A DNA stretch of 64,000 bases from Plasmodium malariae (lineage: Eukaryota > Apicomplexa > Aconoidasida > Haemosporida > Plasmodiidae), in the NCBI RefSeq assembly GCF_900090045.1, contig NC_041779.1, positions 826,501-890,500 on the forward strand, read 5' to 3'. The notes under the pieces are model-generated. The model searched no databases. It was not told the DNA's origin and saw only the letters and a list, made by a program, of their open reading frames with translations. Below are positions 57,241 to 64,000 of the stretch, one piece after another. Within the stretch, counting starts at the first letter, position 1, and each line of letters opens with the position of its first letter. The position numbers were made by a program, and so were the translations under genes.

Positions 57241-58321
57241 TACTTGGTAAAATTTCTCTAACCCCGCTTTTTCCTATTTTCGCTACGTGGTTGTTTTTCC
57301 CTCTTGCTGTTTCTGCCGTTCATTTTGCTTATACGACGTCGCTGTTTTGTCCATATATTTGCATATGGGTTTATCGCATACTGCTTATTCGTTTAGTTAT
57401 TTATCTATCTATCATTTATGCTTTATATATCATTTATGCTTTATATATCATTTATGCTTTATATATCATTTATGCTTTATATATCATTTATGCTTTATAT
57501 ATCATTTATGCTTTATATATCATTTATGCTTTATATATCATTTATGCTTTATATATCATTTATGCTTTATATATCATTTATGCTTTATATATCATTTATG
57601 CTTTATATATCATTTATGCTTTATATATCATTTATGCTTTATAAATCATTTATGCTTTATATATCATTTATGCTTTATATATCATTTATGCTTTATTTAT
57701 TCATTTATATCTTATTCTGCACACACTTCCTCCTTTTGCGTGCATCCCCCTTTTTACTTTCCTTTCCGAGGGTTTATTGACTGGTCTTCTGTTCCTCACA
57801 ACTTGTTAGGCAAATAATTTACGCGCAAAAATGTAGACTTGTCCTTACATTTTGCTTCTCTAGGACTAACTATCTCTTCAATTTTGTCGACGTAAGCTCA
57901 TGTACATATGTCTATATTATATATACGTGCGAGCAAAACTTTGGACCGCCCCTCTATACGGAATTGCTGTAATTATAAGCAGGACTAATAGTGAACTTTC
58001 AAAAAAAAATATTGCCTGTTCAGGAAATATTTACACACGAATTTTGGGCGGGAAAATGGCATATGAGTACACACACCCAAGTACATATATATACACATGC
58101 ATGTATATACATGTATTTATATATATATACATGTATTTATATATATATATATGTGATTACTTACATATGTATGTTACGCGGGGAATGCATTAACTTGTTG
58201 CATTTGCAAATCAGGCAGAAACGCAATGCACAGCCTAAAACTTGTTCAAAATATACTAAAAATAAGGTATAGGGACTTAAAAAAATTAAGAACAAAGATG
58301 AAAGAAGAAGAAAAAACCTGA
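57230..58321 (+). CDS. Possible small multi-exon gene, unknown function
   Basis: Two segments look like good exons: 58024-58066 (EIFTHEFWAGKWHM) and 58215-58321 (RNAMHSLKLVQNILKIRYRD and a Lys-rich tail to a stop). An upstream exon 57864-57891 (TNYLFNFVD) ends at a strong GTAAGC. All phases agree. A possible first exon is the 17-nt piece 57230-57246 (ATG to a GTAAAA donor), which would restore a Trp codon; it overlaps the extreme 5' end of the RAP gene on the other strand and is speculative. The total would be about 65 residues, basic and helical at the C terminus. No family recognised. Confidence 0.4.
57412..57700. repeat. 18-bp minisatellite TTTATGCTTTATATATCA
   Basis: About 16 nearly perfect copies, with one ATAAATCA variant at 57643. 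It lies between the RAP gene start and the small plus-strand gene, and would fall in the first intron of the latter if that model is right. Confidence 0.92.
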
Positions 58322-58575
58322 ATGCAGCTCGTAACTCTTCAAACCTCCAATTTGTATCTAATGATTAGGGAACATATAACTGTATAATATGATGCATTTC
58401 ATTGTACAAAATATTTCCATAAAATATTTCAACAGGCAAATGGCATTTATTCATATTACATACTCACTTTTATAAATAAAAAATTTTATTATATTTCTTT
58501 TTTCGTTGAAGTATATACGCTTGATCGATTAAACATTTCACGGGAAAATGCAGGATGTATATGTTTATATATAAA

Positions 58576-58633
<58 letters not shown>

Positions 58634-59356
58634 TTATTCTTTCTTAAATCGATAATTTCGTTAATATGTTAATTTGCTATTTTGTTGTTTTCATATCGTT
58701 CCATTCAGTTAAGATACAATTTTTAAATCTACACAAGTATGCCTCACAACTGTGGAGTGCCGCTAAAGGGGTATGTCATTTTGCGCTATAATTACGTATG
58801 CACTCGTTTAATAAATCCCATGTTTATTCTTTTTTCTTTTGGATTAAAATACGTAATCCTTTTATCAATTTATAAATTATGTTAACGTGAAAGGGAGTAA
58901 ATCAGAATACCAAAAAGAATGTGGAGAAAATGACTGAACAAACATTCCGCTGTTCATTATATGCATACATATACGCGCATACACATTGAAGAGAAAACAA
59001 TATGGTCAAAAGGTGAGTTACAACTTAATTACTATGCATAATGTTGAATAACAGCGGGGGAGGTGATCCCAGCATATGAAACGACACAAATGATACTTAA
59101 AGAAAAGATACAGAATAATGTGAAACGAAACATCGAATGCGTAAACAGATATATGCACATGTATACATATACATATATGTACACATATACACTTATCAAA
59201 AGGGCAAATGTGAGAAAGTTTATATGACCATTTGTAGAAAAAAAAAAAAAATAAAATAATAATAATAAAATAAAATGAAAAATAAAAAAAAGTAATACTG
59301 TAAATATATATCCAAAAAGGCACACACTAGTATGTTACATTCTCGTTTTCTCATTT
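58322..59356. other. Intergenic region downstream of PLP4
   Basis: Contains a (TA)n tract and a T-run of about 40 bases at 58590-58632. Short T-rich frames on the minus strand at 59018-59325 are low complexity. No gene supported. Confidence 0.6.
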
Positions 59357-61603
59357 TTAGAGAGATGAACATACTATGTAAATTATAGGAGTGTGCACTT
59401 CCTGGCTGTTTATTTCTTGCACACGAATTTTAATTTCACATGAAGAACTTCCTACTGGGCAAATCTCATAATCGTCAATAGTAGATGCTGTGTAATCGAC
59501 TGCAAATCCAGCAATAATAAATTTTCCTTTTGAGCAAGTTAAACTAACCACAGTGCTATCATTTAAGTAAATTTTTTCACAATAAACCTTAGACTCTAAC
59601 GAATCCAATAATAGACTCTTTTCATTTGGAAGACAGTTTATCCATAGAAAACTTTGTGCACCTTCGTCAAGGGTGTGATGGGGTATTTCCGCCATATAGT
59701 GCTCTTCCCTTTCCTCCAGCTTACCACTAACTTCACATTCTTTTCTGTTACTTACACACGGTTTCATGTTAATATTTCTTTGTATACCCTTTCTGACCGT
59801 TAAGGTAAAACCAAAACCTACTTTCATTTTTGATGGGCAAGTAATTTTTCCATTCCCTTGGACCAACTTCTTCATTTGATGTATTTGATTTAAATTTTCT
59901 TGGCTACATAAAATCCATCCAAATTCAAAATTTTTATCTGCATGTATATCTACCCCACTAACACACTCATTAGTCAAAGAACACATATGCATTATAATAT
60001 TATCATCATATAGTTTTTTCTTATTAGTAATAATAAAACCACTTATAATCTTTTCCCCTCCTTTACATTTAGGTGAAATATTATAATTAACATTCTTATC
60101 TATATATTGTCTATATCTTTTTATATGCATTTTATACATGTCTACTTCGTTTTTGTTTAACTGAAAAGGATATATATTATAATTAGAATAACTCAAATTA
60201 GAATAATATTCTAAAGCCATATAATAGGAAACTTTCCCTTCATCTGATTCTAAAAAATGGGCAAATGGTATAAAAATTAATTTAATCGGTTTTGCTAGTT
60301 TTCCCTTAATGCTATTTTTCCACTTCTTCTGCCAATTCGATTTTAAAGCACTTATTCCATTCTTTCCATATTGATTATCTTCTCCTCCGTGTACTAATAA
60401 ATTCCTCTCTTTGATGTAATATATTTTTTCATTTGATATGACTGAACCGAAGTTTAAGTTTCTACTATGGTAATTATTCTTATTAAGGATAACAAAAGGG
60501 GTTAACCTTTTTTTATTTAATTTAATCTTTCTAAAACTATTTTTCATGTTATCATTTTGTACATACAAATTATTGATTATGCTTCCACCATAATATATCC
60601 CTGATATTAGGTGAGTACCAAATAAATTGAAAAAGTTCATCCAAGGTGTTATAGTCTTTAAACAGTTTTCCTTATATTTATTGTTTCTATACATTTCTAA
60701 ATTACATTTATGTTTATCATCTTGTACATTTTGATAATTTTCTCCTAACTTGGTTAGCATATCGATAAAATTTGCATCCAACATATTACCGTTCACTTTA
60801 TTAAGAGAAACAAAATATTTTGCACACAGCTCCTTTTTTATTATTATAGAATCCCCTCTGTTAATTCGGTCCACTAGCATTTTGTAATAATTAGAGCCAC
60901 TAAAAGGCTGAATGTTATACTGCGGTGGAAATCTGTAGCTCTTTTTGTATTCCTTATGTATGTCCTCCACTTCGTTAATAACACTTTGTTCCTTTGACCT
61001 GCTGCATTTTACGCTCCCCCTCTCGAGCGCGCTGTACCGCACCCCCCCATAATCACTACTACCATCACTACTACCATCACTACTACCATCACTACTACCA
61101 TCACTACTACCATCACTACTACCATCACTACTACCATCACTACTACCATCACTACTACCATCACTACTACCATCACTACTACCATCACTATTACTATAAC
61201 TATTACTATTACTATTACTGTTCCTGTTACTCTTCCTATTACTGTTCCTATTACTGTTCCTATCCCTGTTTCTATCCCTGTTCTTATCCCTGTTACTATC
61301 ACTGTTACTGTCATTCTTACTTTTGTCCTTACCGCTTATCAGCCCATCGCTCAGCCTCATTTTATTCTTAAGGACGTAACGCCTATACCCCAAATCTGCA
61401 CCGAAGAGTGGATCCCCCAGTGGATTCCCTTTAATAATATCGTATGTCATCCCCAAGTAGCTTATTAAATACTCCTTAATGGAATAATCAGAATCATGAG
61501 TATATAAACGAGGATTGAATATACTATCTTCCGCTGAAGCTAAACATACCACTAGCTGAATTATCAGCGCGGGTGTGCACAAAGTAAGACAATTTAGCTG
61601 CAT
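59357..61603 (-). CDS. PLP4: Perforin-like protein PLP4 (MACPF/CDC-type pore former)
   Basis: A single exon of 748 aa. The open frame runs further upstream through a (TA)n tract, but I start at the ATG at 61603 because it opens a clear signal peptide (MQLNCLTLCTPALIIQLVVC). A Ser/Asn/Asp/Arg insert, including an SDGS repeat, occupies about 90-185, between the N-terminal strand (YLGMTYDIIKGNP) and the main MACPF domain. The MACPF signature FGTHLISGIYYGG is near 324. The C-terminal β-rich domain from about 510 has three blocks with KGGEKIISGFII, SKMKVGFGFTLTV and GKFIIAGFAV strands and ends PIIYIVCSSL. It is secreted and probably micronemal, used by ookinetes to breach the midgut wall in studied species. 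The PLP4 name rests on remembered synteny; the family assignment is firm. Confidence 0.87.
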   Translation of the reverse strand: MQLNCLTLCTPALIIQLVVCLASAEDSIFNPRLYTHDSDYSIKEYLISYLGMTYDIIKGNPLGDPLFGADLGYRRYVLKNKMRLSDGLISGKDKSKNDSNSDSNRDKNRDRNRDRNSNRNSNRKSNRNSNSNSNSYSNSDGSSDGSSDGSSDGSSDGSSDGSSDGSSDGSSDGSSDGSSDGSSDYGGVRYSALERGSVKCSRSKEQSVINEVEDIHKEYKKSYRFPPQYNIQPFSGSNYYKMLVDRINRGDSIIIKKELCAKYFVSLNKVNGNMLDANFIDMLTKLGENYQNVQDDKHKCNLEMYRNNKYKENCLKTITPWMNFFNLFGTHLISGIYYGGSIINNLYVQNDNMKNSFRKIKLNKKRLTPFVILNKNNYHSRNLNFGSVISNEKIYYIKERNLLVHGGEDNQYGKNGISALKSNWQKKWKNSIKGKLAKPIKLIFIPFAHFLESDEGKVSYYMALEYYSNLSYSNYNIYPFQLNKNEVDMYKMHIKRYRQYIDKNVNYNISPKCKGGEKIISGFIITNKKKLYDDNIIMHMCSLTNECVSGVDIHADKNFEFGWILCSQENLNQIHQMKKLVQGNGKITCPSKMKVGFGFTLTVRKGIQRNINMKPCVSNRKECEVSGKLEEREEHYMAEIPHHTLDEGAQSFLWINCLPNEKSLLLDSLESKVYCEKIYLNDSTVVSLTCSKGKFIIAGFAVDYTASTIDDYEICPVGSSSCEIKIRVQEINSQEVHTPIIYIVCSSL
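61051..61190 (-). repeat. 12-bp coding repeat (Ser-Asp-Gly-Ser) in PLP4
   Basis: About 12 copies of ACTACCATCACT on the plus strand, coding GSSD blocks in PLP4. They fall in a surface insert outside the conserved pore-forming segments. Confidence 0.93.
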
Positions 61604-61618
61604 ATTTGTAAAGCCAGT

Positions 61619-61676
<58 letters not shown>

Positions 61677-62574
61677 GCACACAAATGGACGAACGTGAAT
61701 ATTTGGATAAAAATTTTTTATTAAAACAGAAATAAATAGTCGACGATAAAATATAGACGCAAAATTATAATATAGGTATGTCCCCTTCTTACGTTTTTAT
61801 ATGACTTTTTAAGGAAAAGTTTGACTACTCACACGAGTAAGTACAGCAGTATGTAAAAATTAATTATGGCGTTGAAATAAGAAAATGTGGAGAGAACATG
61901 AAAAAATAGATAGTACGACTCAGTTTGTTGCTACGGTGTATATATATCACTCGAATAATACTGTTTAATCTTATGCCTTTGTTTTTCTTGCAAATTGGCA
62001 TATGTACACAGATAACAGCTTGATAAGAAATTAAAAAATATATATATATGCTTACATTCGTTATACAAAAAAAAAAAAAAAAAAAAAATGCACATATGCA
62101 TATAAATATATATAAGGGCACACATAATATATACATGTACTTCCCTTTTTCTAGCTATAATGATCACCTTTTTGGTCATACTTTTATTGCTTGTTCATAA
62201 AATTATGAACGGTTCAGAAAAAAAAAAAGCCCTAATTTAAAAGGCGAATAATTTCACATTTCGTTAGTGTTGTAATAAGATATATAAAGCCACAATTTTA
62301 TTTGACATATTAATAAAATGAAAAATAATACAATAAATTATTTGTCTACATAGGGGGAAAACCCCCCACGATACGTTCTACAATTTGTATGAATCTCGGT
62401 TGTGCCAACTGGGGTAAAAAAAAAAAAAAAAAAAAAAAAAATTAACTAATCAGTTAATAAATTAAATAAATGATTAACTAAATAATTGAATAAACAAAAT
62501 ATGACAAAACGAATTAGGGAAAAACAAAAGGATATATCTTCATTCTTCATAGTCCGAAATATTACTTTTAAGTG
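61604..62574. other. PLP4 upstream region
   Basis: A (TA)n tract at 61624-61672 sits directly upstream of the PLP4 start. A-runs occur at 62068-62088, 62220-62229 and 62417-62440. The region is also the downstream flank of the Brix-domain gene. No further gene seen. Confidence 0.6.
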
Positions 62575-63799
62575 TTACTTTCTTTCCATCATTGAATATA
62601 TAACTATAAATGAAAAAAAAAAAAAAAAAATTGATACAATGATCTATAAACATATTTTTTCACAATAGCTTAAACATACTTTATAAACAATAGTGAGATA
62701 GACAAGTTTTTTGAAAATTATAAATTTCATGTAAGAAGTGGGGGATTATATCATAAAATAGAAAAAAAAAAAAAAACGAAAAAAGAAAAAAGAAAAGACA
62801 AATTACACACATACCTTTATCCTGATCTGCAATTTTAAAAATCTTGAAGCTTACTCGCGGTCCTATTTCTATCATTTTGGATTCCTTATCATTTATAAAT
62901 TTATCCATATCAATATTATTTGATACATAATTATATATGTCATAATATTCACTTATATTTTTTTGTTTATATGCTTCATTTAGCAATTTTTTAAATGATT
63001 CTCTTTTTACATTTACTACATATTGACGAAAATATATCGTTTCGTCCATATTATTGTAACAATATAATATGATTCTCCTGGGTTTATTTGTAAAATCGTT
63101 ATTCAAATTTACACATGGATATAAATTTTTTAGTATATTTCGTGTAATAACTAAAAAATTTTCCATTTCACAATTTGCACCATCATTGAAATTTTTTAAA
63201 ATAAGTAATGGTTTTAATTTTTTAAAATTAAAATATTCATCTTTTGAATACTTCGATTTAATTACTGACGAATTTGTAAAACTTTGAATTTGAAAAGTTA
63301 AAGATAATTTTGTATAATTGCTCATAATGTTGTATAGCAGTCTATTATTCTGTACATATATAAAAGTGGTGTATTTATAGCTTAATTCTTTTAATTTTTT
63401 ATTTAATTCGATTAAATTTTTTAATTTGTTTACATAAAAAAGTACACAATATGGGCTAAACAAATCGAAGAAATCATGGGATAGAGATCTTAGTTCCGCA
63501 TTCATTCCTTTTTTCTTAATTGCCATTATGTTTGTGCTTTTCACTACTTTCTCATCATTCGCATTTGCATATGCATTGCTCTTTTGTTTTGTATTTATCT
63601 TCTGTTTTGTAAACTTCTGTTTTGTAAACTTCTGTTTTGTAAACTTCTGTTTTGTATTTATCTTTCGTTTTGTATTTATCTTTCGTTTTGTATTTATCTT
63701 TCGTTTTGTGATCTTCCTTACTTTTTGCTCTCTCTTATTTTTTTTTTCAGCATCACTTTTTATTTCCCCCTTAAATTTTCCCTCTGCTGTTGTTACCAT
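62575..63799 (-). CDS. SSF1: Brix-domain ribosome-biogenesis factor, Ssf1/Peter Pan type
   Basis: Exon 1 spans 62815-63799; a short last exon 62575-62603 (VIYSMMERK, stop) is likely but uncertain, giving about 337 aa. A basic Lys/Gln/Thr repeat occupies about 30-65. The Brix domain covers about 85-335: LSHDFFDLFSPY, KLSLTFQIQSF (cf. GPTLTFRVLQYS), LKPLLILKNF, LYPCVNL (cf. MFPSINV), RRIILYCYNNMDETIYFRQY (cf. RCVLFNYN...IDFRHY) and EIGPRVSFKIFKI (cf. EIGPRMTLQLIKI). Ssf1/Ppan works in the nucleolus in 27S pre-rRNA processing for the large ribosomal subunit. An alternative donor could give a different short tail. The long open frame past 62815 is intron. Confidence 0.85.
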
Positions 63800-64000
63800 T
63801 TTTGCCTTATCTCTATTACTACGTTTTGCTCTATTTCTTCACTCAAATTTTCCCCATAAATGTATATACATAAATATGCATACAGGTGGATGCAAATAAA
63901 TAAGTCTGTTGCTCTGTCACACTGGGACAAGAAAACGGCTCCCTTGTAGCGGTGCACAAAAGCGTACACACATAAATTTGAGGTACTTATATATATATAT
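63800..64000. other. Upstream flank of the Brix-domain gene
   Basis: Likely promoter and 5' UTR of the Ssf1-type gene, followed by the window edge. No gene seen. Confidence 0.5.

Noticed and set aside
57204..57817. Three plus-strand frames of 120-176 residues
   Set aside because: They arise from the 18-bp array, whose period keeps frames open; the peptide is pure repeat.
61604..61684. Upstream extension of PLP4 by 27 residues (Tyr-Ile repeat)
   Set aside because: It is a translated (TA)n tract; the downstream ATG begins a normal signal peptide.
62681..62814. C-terminal extension of the Ssf1-type protein (Phe-rich)
   Set aside because: It is read-through past a GTATGTG donor into a T-rich intron.

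Overview
The window looks like a piece of a Plasmodium (malaria parasite) nuclear chromosome. It is extremely AT-rich, intergenic DNA and introns are full of (TA)n, homopolymer and short minisatellite arrays, coding DNA carries Asn/Lys/Asp/Glu low-complexity inserts, and introns are GT-AG. The gene content and order (SNF2/SRCAP helicase, LSm3, then two perforin-like proteins flanking a RAP-type protein) match what I remember of P. falciparum chromosome 8. The base composition and long repeat-rich introns recall P. malariae or P. ovale, but I cannot assign the species from sequence alone.

Layout. 1-5220 holds no convincing gene. 5221-7200 (+) is a phosphatidylglycerophosphate synthase. About 8103-8799 (+) is an unrecognised small multi-exon gene. 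9155-11216 (+) is an S4-type RNA-binding protein with a signal peptide, possibly apicoplast-targeted. 13181-20413 (+) is a five-exon SRCAP/SWR1-type chromatin remodeller. 22577-23545 (+) is LSm3 in four exons. 24731-33140 (+) is a 17-exon CFAP70-like axonemal protein. 35252-37321 (+) is a NUS1/NgBR-type subunit of the dehydrodolichyl diphosphate synthase complex with a Cys-rich repeat insert. 41057-42287 (+) is a two-exon ubiquitin-fold protein. 43376-48030 (-) is a 14-exon RMD1/DUF155 family protein.

Two weak small plus-strand gene candidates follow at 48.15-48.71 kb. Then come PLP5 (50648-52816, -), a RAP-domain protein (54007-57240, -), a small plus-strand candidate (57230-58321), PLP4 (59357-61603, -) and a Brix-domain Ssf1/Peter Pan ribosome-biogenesis factor (62575-63799, -).

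The genes are mostly unrelated housekeeping functions: phospholipid synthesis, chromatin, splicing, dolichol synthesis and ribosome assembly. Three bear on mosquito stages. CFAP70 implies the male-gamete axoneme, and PLP4 and PLP5 belong to the pore-forming family used by ookinetes. The exon structures given here come from hand reading of splice phase and family similarity. Internal exons are usually secure; first exons and short terminal exons are less so. No tRNA, rRNA, CRISPR, transposon or bacterial-type operon was seen.
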